Origin: Thalassia testudinum | Lineage: Eukaryota; Streptophyta; Magnoliopsida; Alismatales; Hydrocharitaceae | Assembly (NCBI GenBank): GCA_037157565.1 | Contig: JAZHRO010000022.1 | Span: forward strand, 1,364,001-1,428,000 | Direction: 5' to 3' | Length of the DNA: 64,000 bases | In this document: in pieces, positions 46,737 to 57,330 of the stretch | How the letters are laid out: every line of letters begins with the position of its first letter | How positions within the stretch are numbered: position 1 is the first letter of the stretch | Made by a program: the position numbers and the translations under genes | Notes under the pieces: generated by a model | Seen by the model: only the letters and a program-made list of their open reading frames with translations | Database searches by the model: none | Told to the model about the DNA's origin: nothing

Positions 46737-47335
46737 GGAGAGAGATGACTAGTTTGGCAATCCGCCAAATTTTTATCAGGATTGCATCCTCATTATTGAG
46801 TCGCTTATGATTAGATCCTTGCCTCTGGCTGGAAGATGGATCTCGAGACTATCTTCTACCGTCTCCTGAAGTTGGAAGTGCCTGAAGAAGATGTCACGCC
46901 AAGGAGTGAGAACTCCGCAGTTGCTATTACATAAGCAAGTGTGGGGCATGAAAGAGGATGATGCCAAGGCCCGGGTTGCATCTACCCGAAGTGTAAACAT
47001 TGTGGACGTACCAAACATCCACAAGACAAGTACTGGGATAAGTTTGGGAGACTTCCATGTGGGGGCTATTAGCACCTCGCATGTGGACTCAACTCCTGAA
47101 GATCTTGAGGAGCTATGGGACACGCTTTGTGAAGATAAGTCAACGGCATCTATTGCGATGACTATTCAGGTTGCCACAGATGGAACAACTTCGGAGGTTG
47201 AAAGAGGCTACACTGTTGACTCGTCTAAGGAGAAGACCAAGAGCACGACTCTCGAGAAAGATGAATGGTAGGGCATCTAGCCTTATGAGTTGAAGATCAA
47301 GTTGTCGGTCTCCCGGCCTTTGACTTGAGGGGGAG

Positions 47336-47826
47336 TGTTAGGAATAAATTAAGATGGGCCATGTCAGGAAATAAGAGGCCCTCAGGGGCTGGCAGTCAAG
47401 AGGTCCAACGGACCAAGTTTTAGGTTTTGCTTTAGTGTCAAGTTTGCTATTTTTGGTGTTTAGGAAAAGCTGTTTTTAGAAATTAATTTTGTGATTGGTT
47501 GTTCATTATTTAGAAATGTGATTTGTTTCCTATTTTACTGGGATATGTTCTTTTTATAAAAAGAATCTTCTCTTGTAATTTCTTGAGTCATAATAGTATT
47601 TTCAATCTTCTACACCTCTCCTCTCTCAACATCATCACCGTTGGCCACCACCAAGGTAGCTGGCCACCCAAGGCCACCGGCCACCTCAGCCGGCCACCCA
47701 AGGCAACTGGCCTCCACAGTAGCCACCAGCTGCTCCTCTCCCTGTTCACCACGTGGACAGTCCTCCTTGGGTTGTTTTCCCATGCACAAGGGAGCTTCTA
47801 TGCTCCACCTTGCATCAATCTTGACA
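47336..47826 (+). repeat. Element K 3' LTR
   Basis: Starts TGTTAGGAATAAATTAAG, ends TCAATCTTGACA; aligns with the 5' LTR over nearly its whole length. Confidence 0.9.
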
Positions 47827-48496
47827 ATTTGATACATGGATTGTGTAACCTTATCGAGCCGAGTCCTTATTGGAATTGAACTGGACTTCGACTGAAAAAG
47901 TTACCAAGCTTAAATCTTGGCTTGGACTTGGCTATGCCTTGAACGGCTACTATCTAATTATGATGCTGTGCACATTTTTTAAATGGATCTTGGTGATCCC
48001 ATAAGGATTTTTTAGATCTGTTTAAGGATCCGATCATGCATAGATCGTGTACTGCGCTTGGCCTCTCTTAGGGTTTGAGTAATGGGTTGTATTCCATCTT
48101 TTTCTATGCTGGAATCTGTATTTTTTTGCCTGTTGCTTTTTCCCCCTTCTCCGGAAGGATTTCCATGTAAATCGTTGTGCCTTTTGGTTGTACTTTGGTG
48201 ACTGTACGTGCAATTTTCAACAAATTACTCGAGCTGCACTGAAGAGCTCTTATTGAGCTGAAGTCATCAGGCCCAAGCTTTTTTATTAGCCCTCTCCGTG
48301 GCTTATTCATCTGATCTTTCTAACGCAAAAGGTGACAATTCTGAATTCAATGTGATAATGGGTATTGGCAACTATTCCTCTGTAATTAGTTGCTTCATAA
48401 AATAATTTAATTTTCTTTGCATGCTTCAAAACATGAGCTTTCGTAACTATACCAACTTCCTGTGAGACATAGTTCTTTTTCTTGCATTCCATGCAG
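47827..48496 (+). other. 3' end of the TPK intron
   Basis: About 670 bp without repeats I recognise, ending in a pyrimidine-rich stretch (AGTTCTTTTTCTTGCATTCC) and the acceptor ATGCAG. Confidence 0.6.
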
Positions 48497-48653
48497 TGCT
48501 GCAGAGTTCGTAATTTATAAGCTCAAGGAGATGGGAAAGATCAGCCAAGATGATATTGCTGTGGTGCTAGAGCAGTTTGAAGTTCTGGATGTCGATCAGT
48601 CGGGGACTTTAACCAAGGAGGATCTACTGATTGCCCAATCTATTCGCAGATAG
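48497..48653 (+). CDS. TPK: Two-pore potassium channel (TPK), exon 2
   Basis: The last 52 codons of the channel. Exon 2 completes the first EF-hand (GAAEFVIYKLKEMGKIS) and carries the second (EVLDVDQSGTLTKEDLL), whose DVDQSG loop keeps the Ca2+-binding positions. It ends LIAQSIRR and a TAG. The two EF-hands give TPK1-type channels their Ca2+ activation. The sequence is highly conserved across plants, and the frame joins exon 1 without a gap, which supports a working gene despite the long repeat-filled intron. Confidence 0.93.
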
Positions 48654-50315
48654 TGATGCAAGTTCATAGGTCATCTCTAAATTGCAAGAATTTATTTCAC
48701 AATCGAAATCTTTGCTGCTAATCTGCTTCGTTGAACGTCTCATCTTTGGTTGTGAAAATCGGCCCATAATAACCAGTTGAGCTTGCAGAATCAATACATG
48801 AAAAAGCTCATTTGGCGAAATACTGAACATTCTGAGTTTTCAAGGAAATTAAGTCGAACATTCTGAATAGTTTTCAACTATATGTGTATTTTTCCTTTTT
48901 TCCCTTGAGACGGAGTTCTTGAGTTCGAGTCCCCATTCCAAAAAAAATGTATATTTTTCTTTTTTGTGCTCAGAGATTACATACATTTCCCTGTCGATGG
49001 ATACTGCATAGACATCCTTGTGTTTTCGAAATTTATGTATCTAGCCCTAGATAACAGTTATTTCTTTACATGGTACCTCTAGAACTAAACTTCAACAAGA
49101 AATTTGCCATTTTTGGTGGGATTTGTCATAAGAAGGATACCTTTTACCTCTGACAATGCCGCACCTTTAATTACCTCAACTACATATCGATCAAGGCGGG
49201 GAGCTTACGCAATGTGCAGATCTTGATTATGAGATTCTCTTCCCTTTGTTATTCTTTTAGTATATGGACGGGTATCAATCTTTAGATGAATAGTAATATC
49301 TTAGTCAACACTAGCTTTGGTATATGTTAGCTGATATGGTTAGGTTTACATTGATAGAGAAGCATGAGTGCGAAATTGGTTAACTTTATGAGGGTTCTAT
49401 GGAAATATGATAAATCTAGGCTATATGTGTAATATCAAATGTCCATAAGAGCATTTTAAATCCCTTTTGGATTTAAAATTAATAAATATTTCCTGAAATT
49501 TATCTTGCATCAAGAATTATATTGTAAGTCTGCTTGTGAACTACGGCCAAATATTAGAGATTGACATGTGAGAGTAGTCATACATTCTCATGAATAAAGA
49601 CCCTCTTTCCGAGCGGTCAGATCTCTCGTCTTGATAACAAGAGTGTGCCAACCCCTTTATGTTGTAGGGATCTTTGTTTGCAGGATAAGTTGCAATGTTC
49701 CTTCTTTTGCATTGCCTAAAAAAATTGAAGGCCTTGTATCCTTGCAGGATACAGATGTCCATAACAGCCCAAGATATTAGCTACAAAGTCTTGCCACCTT
49801 AAGTACATAGCAGGCTGTTGCAACAGGAAATAAGGGAAATTTAAAAGATTTTAGATTCTTACGATGACTCTGTCCTCTATTTCTGAAGCTCACATGGGGC
49901 AATGTTTATAGGTGATTTATTTCTTATTCTTCATTATTACTTTTTAGAAATATTTTTTATGAAGTAATAGTATCTTACAGTGTGGTTGTGATTTTTAATT
50001 GTACTTTAGTTTAGAACTAATAAATCAAACCCATGCTTGGCAGTGGAGGAAAGCCTTGAAGGGATTCTACAAGTGACCTTTTAGATTTTTGTTTTGTTTA
50101 TCTTCAAGACAGAAACAAAACTTGTAACTTGAAAAAAATGCAATTACTCGTGCAAATACTAATTTGCTTTAAGAACCAAGCATGGCATATAAAATTGCTT
50201 TTTGAATATAAGGGGAAAACTTTCAAAAAAAAGGGGAACATAGTGATTTCACGAATTCCAACTTAAAAATTCAATGAAATACCTCTTGGATTGCCTTTGC
50301 CTCCCTCCGAGTTTC

Positions 50316-50642
50316 TATGAAGTTATGATAGGAAGAATATTATTGAAAATTACTTAAACTAAAATTAAATATCAAATAAAATGTTCTAAATTATCGTGGC
50401 TTGAAGTAAGAATTTACTAGGTATTCAAATAAGTTGTTGCATTCTCGAAGGAGTCAAGTTTTAATTTAAGAATATGAAGTTATGGTAGGAAGAATATTAT
50501 TGAAAATTACTTAAACTAAAATTAAATATCAAATAAAATGTTCTAAAATACCTTCTTGTTTATCACGGCTTGAAGTAAGAATTTATTAGGTATTCAAATA
50601 AGTTGTTGCATTCTTGAAAGAATCAAGTTTTAATTTAAGAAT
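50316..50642. repeat. Tandem duplication of ~157 bp
   Basis: Units 50316-50472 and 50473-50642 share TATGAAGTTATG, GAATATTATTGAAAATTACT, ATATCAAATAAAATGTTCTA and GTATTCAAATAAGTTGTTGC. The second unit carries about 13 extra bases. A few substitutions separate them. Confidence 0.9.
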
Positions 50643-51142
50643 TTTCTAAATTATAGTTAACTGTTTCGAGAAAGGATCCTTTATTTGAACTTCAAGTGGC
50701 CTTTTAACTTCAAATAGATGCTTAGCATCTTCTTTTTGTCCTGCCACATTTTTTGAAGAATAGGTAATATTTTTCTTCCACTTATGGGACGTCAGTCTTG
50801 GACGCTTCACTAAATTAAACAGGGGGTATTTACATGGAAGGCCATTTTATATGGAAGTGGTAGAGATGGATCAGTGAGGCATGGGAAAAAGGTAATAGGA
50901 GGGAAAAAAAGAGGGATTGACAAGTGGACTGACCAACTCCCTTTCAGTACAGCAACAGCAGTGTAGAAGTTCGGTTTTCCTTCTATTTCGTAATTTGTTT
51001 TCCAAAAAAAAACCTTTTTAGGGGACAGATGTTTTGAAAGTGTAATACTTGGTTAATTCTACTGTAAGGAAAAAATAGTTAACTTTTATCGTTATGTACG
51101 TATTTGCCACCGTTTCACAAATGGCAATACTTGCAGCAGAAC

Positions 51143-51198
51143 TGTGTGTGTGTGTGGGGGGGGGGGGTGGTGTGTGTGTTGTGTGTGTGTGGGGGGGG
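51143..51198. repeat. GT/G-rich microsatellite
   Basis: GT repeats broken by a 12-base and an 8-base G run; unstable low-complexity sequence. Confidence 0.9.
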
Positions 51199-51806
51199 AA
51201 TTGTTGTGGATAGGAAGAACGAAAGGAAAAAACTGAATAAAGATTTTATCACAGAGATGGGAAAAGGCAACAAAATAAAATTACTTATAGTTCGCATGTG
51301 TCAACACTAAAAGAGATGGGAAAAGACTCTATTTACTATCTATGTAGATGAGCACAGGAATGTAAAAATTTCTTGGACATCATCCCACGGTAAAAACAAC
51401 ATAAATACTCCTTTTACTCCCTTTGATGTGTGTGAGTGCGTGGTAAAGGGAGGAGAGAGATTTGGAGCTCCAAAGAGTTGATGGAGTGTTGTAATCAAGG
51501 AGCTGAACTTACACAAGAGAGCCAAAGGAAGTTGAGAATTTGGGTGAGGTGGCTCTCTCACTGATTTAATATGCTCAAATGTGCTTAGGAATGTGTGCAA
51601 GAGTTCTTAAAAGATTAAGGAGGTTTCTTTTATATAGAAGAGTGTTTTTGTTGTCCAATCAAGTTAATGGAATCATCAAACAATGGCCAAAATCCCTTCA
51701 CATATGTGAATTGACCAGTAAAAACCTTTCAAAAAAGTGCTTTTTAACAATCTATCTGTTTAACGAGGTCTATTTAACATTAAATAGACTATCCAATGTT
51801 AGACAT

Positions 51807-53411
51807 TGTTGAGTTGTTGAAATTCGTCGTACTCAGTGAGAGTGAAATGTGTCGTAATATAGTGACGAAAATCGCAACAACAACATTTAAATTTATAAGT
51901 ACTCGAAAATTCGTGAGTTTCGAGGTAGTTCGCAGGGAGTAAATATGGAATTCAAACATTAGTCAAGATCTGATAAATAAATGACATAATAATTAAAAAT
52001 AAAAATATGCAATGAATATCAAAAACATATATTCAATAATGAGCCAAATTGTATCTCAAAAATTAATGGGATAAAAAGAGAATTAGAGAACTAAAAATAG
52101 TGATTTGAATAACCAATTATATCCCACAATCAATCACATATCCCAATGATACTCAATATCAATTCATAGCCAAATTTCTCAACAGTGGTCTTGAACCACT
52201 TAACTACGAATATCCACGTCAACACAGAATCAAATATCTCCACAGTGCCTCAAATCAAATGTTAGACACCAATGTTAGACGCCTTAAGTTACCAAAGCCT
52301 CAACCAAAGCCAACTCAGAAATTTGCTAATTGTTGGGTGTGCTGGCACGCACTTCAAGGAGAATAGTGCAAAACCCCCCTCCTCCCTCAGAAAATCCCCT
52401 TCTCTCTCTCTCTCTCTTTCCTAATCGGGTAGGGTAAACGGATCCAGGACCAGGCCCGCCAGCATGGTGGTGGGCGAGGAGTGGAGGGGATAGGTGGGAG
52501 GGATCTCACCCTGTAATCAGAGGAACTGAGGCAACACACATTATTCAATATATATCAAAAATCAAATTAGTTTCCCACGATGTTGGACTAAAGGTGTTTC
52601 CTCTTCTTCGTGTAGCTGCAGATGGCGTTCCTTCGTTGATTGCAGTTGCTGCTGAAGTTCTTTCATTCAATTAAGGATGTTGCTGAGTTGTCCAGATGAA
52701 TCTGCATCTGCTGGAGGTAGCATTGAGGTCAGGGACTAGTGATGGATGGCGGAGTGACGGCGAATAGTAGCGGTGATGATGCGGAATCTGGCGAAGACTT
52801 GAAACAAGTAGCATGGGCTTTAAGCCCCAATTAGAATGCTCCTGAGCTTCGCTGTGAGGCGAGGAAGATGATGGTGGTGGTTTGAGGGTGTTTGGTGGTT
52901 AGTAGAGGTCTGTCGGTGATGGCGAGGGTGGAGGTTTGATGGGTTGTCCAGTGGTGTTGTGGAGTGGTCGAAAGCATCAATAGAGAGAGGGCTTTTGATC
53001 AGTGAAGGGTGAGGAAGCTTTTGGCAGTGGAGGGTTGTTTGGTGGAGTGTGTTGGCCAAGGGTGATCACTAGAGGTTCGTCAGCCGTGAAGGTTATGTTC
53101 ACATTCATGGAGGCAGAGACCTAACCGCAAAGAAGATGAGAAAGTTAGGAGCCTTTTTGTAAGAAACTTGAAATCTAGGGGCTTAAGTGTAAGAAACAGA
53201 GATTTTAGGGACTAAATTGCAAACTGGATCAAGATGGACTTTGATTGGGTCCAAATTTTAGTGTTAACCTAATTTGGACCCAATAAATCTAATGGTGAAA
53301 TTGGATTTAAGTTTTGATCACGTTTAACTAGATAAATTGCATAGAAGCCCAAAGGGTAAATTCCTGTCTGAATCTCTATTTTAGGTCAAAATGGGTTCAG
53401 ATGGTCAAACC
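51807..53411 (-). repeat. Truncated Athila-like LTR related to N1
   Basis: Minus orientation. It shares ordered blocks with the N1 3' LTR: the GGTAGGG / GGCGAGGAGTG / ATCTCACCCTGT region (52440-52515), CGTGTAGCTGCAG, the paragraph on CCAATTAGAATGCTCCTGAGC (52830) and the final GGTCCAAATTTTAGT to GATGGTCAAA part. It ends abruptly where the N1 LTR would continue ~390 bp. No internal region or partner is visible. Confidence 0.8.
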
Positions 53412-53412
53412 T

Positions 53413-53555
53413 GTGACGACCCGAGTCCCATCAACGGACGAGACCCAAGTCGTCATGTGCTAACACTAGCACAATTACCCACAAGATTGCAGTCACCCAA
53501 CACATAATCATAAAAATATAAACATAGCCAACAAATAATTCATATTACAAAATTT
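53413..53555 (+). repeat. Left inverted repeat
   Basis: Starts TGTGACGACCCGAGTCCC; inverted partner at 56401-56542, well over 80% similar by eye. Confidence 0.85.
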
Positions 53556-53683
53556 AAAGGAAGACATCTTATGCTGTGGATGAGAAATGCTTCCTTGAAG
53601 CAACGTGGCTGCAAATCCACTGCTCGATCATGATTGTGCAATGGAATTTTGATTTGGCTTGCTTGAGGAGAGGCATTCCTCAA

Positions 53684-53734
53684 GGCTTGAACCTACACCA
53701 TCTGCTCTAAGTAGGGCATTTCACCATTGCACTA
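53684..53734 (-). mobile_element. tRNA-derived SINE head (A and B boxes)
   Basis: Minus strand TAGTGCAATGG (A-box type, 53724-53734) and, 30 bases on, GGTTCAAGCC (B-box type, 53684-53693). Spacing and order fit an internal RNA polymerase III promoter of a plant SINE. It does not fold as a complete tRNA, and the body and tail are not delimited. Confidence 0.55.
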
Positions 53735-53846
53735 CAAGTCTAAGTGTGTCACGTTTTTGTTTTTCCCTTCAAGCGGTTCTAATCGTTGGATGATGACGCA
53801 ATGGTTGGGATCTCTTGAGGCTTCTTCTTTAGTGCTAGGGAGGTGT

Positions 53847-56340
53847 GTAATGTCCCAAAATCTGGACTCTGAGTCAATTCAAAGTGGTTCCGGTCAATTT
53901 GGACCCGAAACCCGATTGTGTTCGGTGCTGGTGTCAACACCTCCTTAAATTGCCAAAAAAATGCATATTTTAAGTCAATCGTTGTCCAAAATGTGCCATA
54001 TGTTGTACCATTGGATTCTTCTCATCATAAGCTTTTTGGTGACTCTTGTTTCACGTTATTCCGAGGTGAATAGCTCAAGTTATGGCCAAAATAAGTTGAA
54101 AAGAACCTAAATGTAAGGTGGACCCCACCCTAGGGGTATTTTAGGTATTTCACCCTATAAATCCTAATCCCAACCGCCCCTAACCCCTATTTAAGGATCC
54201 CTTGGGTCCTTTGGGTTGTCCTTAGCCTCTAAGCCTCTCAAATTAAGAGAGGAAGAAAGGAGGAAAATCTTAGATTTTCTTTTTAGAAATCAGAATTTTC
54301 TTTCGTTCAGGGACCTTCTCATAATTTTGAGAAGTTCGGGCTTCCCACCGCAATTTTCGTGGAGGTAGCGGCTGCAGCGGATGGGCACCGTTGGATCTGA
54401 TGTGCCACGTGCCGCGTAGAGGGCACGTGCAACTTCACGTGGGCGTGCACACGGTCGCGAGCAGGAGCTCTCGGATCTTTGACACGTGGCTTGATCTGGC
54501 GACACGATCACACGGGTCGGCGCGGGTACGAATCGCCTCTTGATGCGTGGCACGTACGCAGGCGCGTGCACGAGCACGTCGAGTGGTGCGTGCATGGCTG
54601 GTTTGGTTTGGTTCAGGACCCCTTCACGCTGTTTCGACTGGTTTGAGGCCTTCTCGACCTTAGATTTTGACAAATAAGGTACCGTTGGAATCGTATCGAT
54701 GCGTACTACGCGTTAGTATGATTTATTTACACTTTCAAGTTCTTTATCACTATTGAAAAAATAGAAATGTAATTAGGTATCTCCGACCCCATCGTGGGTC
54801 CATCTAAATCAGGTCTTCTTTCTGGTGCGTGCGTGGATCCTAAGGAGGACATGGAGAGTGTTTCCAAGCATAGTGCGCACGGTTCGGAGTCACCATGACC
54901 CACCAGTGGAATTAGGTAGAGTAGCCCCTCTCTTTCCCATGTGTTTCCGTCTACATGGTGATTTTCTTTGCGTAGTGCACCGTTTAGTGTGTATTCTTAC
55001 CTCTTGCTGAGTTTGGAACCTGTTTTTGTGCTATTTTTGGGTACTTGAATATTGAATATAAATGTAGTAAATCAAGTTGGTGACTTGGATGTGAATAGTT
55101 AATTGGATTTAATTAACTATTAAATTAATTGCAATTAACTCTCATGATTAACGAATTATGCCATGCTTACACTTATTGGTTATAGTCTTATCATGTGAAG
55201 CAACTCTAATATGTTTCCCTATTTTATGGGAACTTTGATGAGAAATAACTGAATTTTATGAGAAAGATTAAGAGTTAAAGATCATATTTATCTTGTTATC
55301 GTGTGTATAAAATAAGATCTATTTTCTGTAAAACAAGTTCTGTGATGTTCTCTATTAAACAAATAATATGGGACCACTGTCATGAACTCGGAAATACCTG
55401 TAATAAATGTGTGGAAGATAGTGAGGATTTTGTAAAAGCCCTGAATTGTAAAATGAAATTACCAAGGATTTTTCGGACCTTTGTGAAATAAGTTCCATCG
55501 AGTTGTAATTAGCAAATGGTATGGAATCACAATCATAATATGGAAATTATCTGTAAACTAATAAGATTAGAGGTGATATGAATACATGTGCATCCTGGAC
55601 TTAAGGATGTGGAACTTTTTAAATAAGACTGAATTTAACAATAACAAAGGATACGGTTATTTGGAAATAATTAAACAATCAATACAATGAATATGTCGAG
55701 AAAAATAAAAGGAATAGATAACTGGTTTTCAACTCCGCTACTTGCTGAGATTTTGACTGTAGCTTCAGGACTTTTCAAACCAGGTTCAAGGGCTGGTTTA
55801 GGGAGTTGCTGGCCTCCCTACGACTCTTTGGTTAAGCTTAACGACCAACTGGGATAGAGGGTTCATAAGGCTCGAGGTTTGGAGTAGTTCTTTCGGCCAA
55901 TGGGTGAGTCATTGGCTGTCTATGGCTCAGCGTACATAGCACATGTACATGTTCACACCATACGATGTAGCCGCCACCCCTTTCTACGATGACCTCGGGG
56001 TGACGGAGCATGGCAACTCGATGGATATAAGTAGCCCTCTCAGTTAGGAAGGTAGCTTATATCTATCTTGCATCACAGGAAATTACACAAAATCATCTCG
56101 TGCCCTGAGACGTCGATTGATAATTTGTGAACTATAATAAATTGGGCTTCAAATGTAAGAAACAGAATTGAATAATGAGATATATCTAATAAATGGATTA
56201 ATTAAAGCTATGTGCCCATTTTCTCTGATGCTTGGTTACTGTTGCACTTTGCTGTTGTTGCTTCTACACTACTCAGTTTTTACTGACGTGTTTTTTGGTT
56301 CCGTACTCAGGTGTACTTAGCAATTCGCCAGGAGATTTTC
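53847..56340 (+). repeat. Probable long gypsy LTR or leader (TGTAATGTCCC family)
   Basis: Begins TGTAATGTCCCAAAATCTGG, an LTR-like start, with a TATTTAAGGATCC box near 54190. The second half shows the same order of landmarks as the M LTR at 62780-64000: an ACTGGGATAGAGGG-type GC block, then CTACTCAGTTTTTACTGACGTG and TCAG at 56270-56310 versus CTACTCAGCGTTTTGCTGACGTG and TCAG at 63922-63970. No coding sequence. Confidence 0.5.
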
Positions 56341-56400
56341 GTTGTACTTTTCCTTGGACTTATATACTATGGTAAATATTTCGGTTAGTATTCAATTTAT

Positions 56401-56542
56401 ATTCCTTTAAATTTTGCATTATGAATTATTTGTTGGTTATGTTTATATTTTATGATTATGTGTTGGGTGACTGCGATCTTGTGGGGGGTTTGTGCTAGTG
56501 TTAGCACACGGCAACTTGGGTCTCATCGGGCTCGGGTCATCA
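56401..56542 (-). repeat. Right inverted repeat
   Basis: Inverted partner of 53413-53555; ends CGGGTCATCA on the plus strand. Confidence 0.85.
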
Positions 56543-57095
56543 TAAGGCGGGTGCGAAGCGACAATCTCAGCTGTTGGATCTTGATCCAATTGCTGAGATG
56601 CAATGGTGTGGATGAGGTGGGCTGCGATGGCTTGGTGGCGTGCTTGGCGGTCTGGATGGCTCCACGTGGTGCAATCGGATACGTCCATCTTGTGTTCATA
56701 GGTGGTGCTTCAGATGTTGGATTGGATCAGTTTTTGTGATAGTTGATCCGAACCCATCCGTGTGGTCGGATTCTTCATCTGAGGTTGGGATTTCCACCAC
56801 ATTGCCCCTTGACCTCTGATCTTCCTCGAATTGCATCTGATGCTACGGAGGTCTGATCAGGGTGATCTCAAGGGCATTAGACTCCAATCGTTGCCCTGAA
56901 CAGATCTATAAGGTTGGATCTTCAATCGGAGGCCCAGATAAATATCACCTTGTCCCCTGATAACAAAAAGGGTAAATTAACCTATAATTTGTACAATCTA
57001 TTCTAAATGCAGAATGATGCATGCTATGCAATATTTAAAATGTTGAATGCAATTATACGCCAAAGAACATGCATAAATAGATAGTGTGAAATAGA
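56543..57095 (-). repeat. Fragment of an F-family LTR
   Basis: Follows the second half of the F LTR: CCACGTGGTGCAATCG, AACCCATCCGTGTGGTCGGA, TTCATCTGAGGTTGGGAT, CCCCTTGACCTC and ACAGATCTATAAGGTTGGAT all have counterparts at 32360-32640. The first ~1 kb and the hairpin tip are missing. Confidence 0.8.
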
Positions 57096-57330
57096 TGTGT
57101 CTACATCACTGAGGATATTGTGATAAAGGCCCCAACTTTGGAAAATTTTGGTATTTGTCCCAAGAGCACAAAAGTAGGGGCATAAGAGTTGCATTAAGCT
57201 GCTCCATGAGCCAAATAACTCGCACAGAGGTCCCTACGTGGGTTTCTTGGTGCACAGAATTTGTACCGAGCCCTCCCAAAGTTTAGGAAAACTCCCTAAA
57301 ACCATTGGACAATGCAATTTACTCGTAGAA
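57096..57330. other. No feature seen
   Basis: About 230 bp between an F-type LTR fragment and copia L; nothing recognisable. Confidence 0.4.

Larger units (their letters stand above)
45641..47826 (+). mobile_element. Element K: gag-only copia-type retrotransposon
   Basis: 2186 bp with LTRs of 494 and 491 bp, primer-binding site TGGTATCAGAGCC at 46135 and polypurine tract TTGAGGGGGAG before the 3' LTR. The 1.2 kb interior encodes only a gag; there is no protease, integrase or RT and no sign of where they were removed. This matches the known class of terminal-repeat retrotransposons with a gag domain (TR-GAG). Flanks TTATG and ATTTG do not form a clean TSD. It lies in the TPK intron in the same orientation as the gene. 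Confidence 0.88.
38725..48496 (+). other. TPK intron, 9772 bp
   Basis: Donor GTAATC, acceptor TTGCATTCCATGCAG, phase 2: joining gives GDVG-AAEF across the first EF-hand, as in other plant TPKs. Plant TPK introns at this place are usually a few hundred bp, so the length comes from the repeats inside (copia G/I, H, K). 38725-39640 is single-copy-like, with a GT/G-rich stretch near 38955-38995 and ATTGAGCCAAATA repeated at about 39346 and 39386. Confidence 0.9.
48654..51806. other. TPK 3' UTR and AT-rich intergenic DNA
   Basis: No coding gene is visible. The 3' UTR is expected in the first few hundred bp, but I cannot choose a poly-A site. Near 48925 GTTCGAGTCCCC followed by an A-run could be the tail of a SINE, without a matching A box. 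51330-51806 has LTR-like pyrimidine/TATA features (TTTTATATAGAAG) but no match elsewhere in the window. Confidence 0.5.
53413..56542. mobile_element. 3.1 kb segment bounded by ~140-bp inverted repeats
   Basis: The left end (53413-53555) and the right end (56401-56542) are imperfect inverted copies: ACGACCCGAGTCCCATC versus the complement GATGACCCGAGCCCGATG, then shared GTGTGCTAACACTAGCAC, GCAGTCACCCAACACATAAT and AACAAATAATTCAT. No transposase is encoded between them and no TSD is seen; the flanks are two different LTR fragments. It may be a non-autonomous DNA transposon, or two inverted LTR starts brought together by rearrangement. Confidence 0.6.

Noticed and set aside
48915..48945. GTTCGAGTCCCC as a tRNA gene
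   Set aside because: Only a B-box-like word followed by an A-run; no A box or cloverleaf. At most a SINE tail.
51330..51806. A further LTR next to the truncated Athila-like LTR
   Set aside because: TATA-like and pyrimidine-rich features only; no paired copy, primer site or TSD in the window.
53640..53740. A complete tRNA gene
   Set aside because: A and B boxes are present but the arms do not pair as a tRNA; a SINE head fits better.
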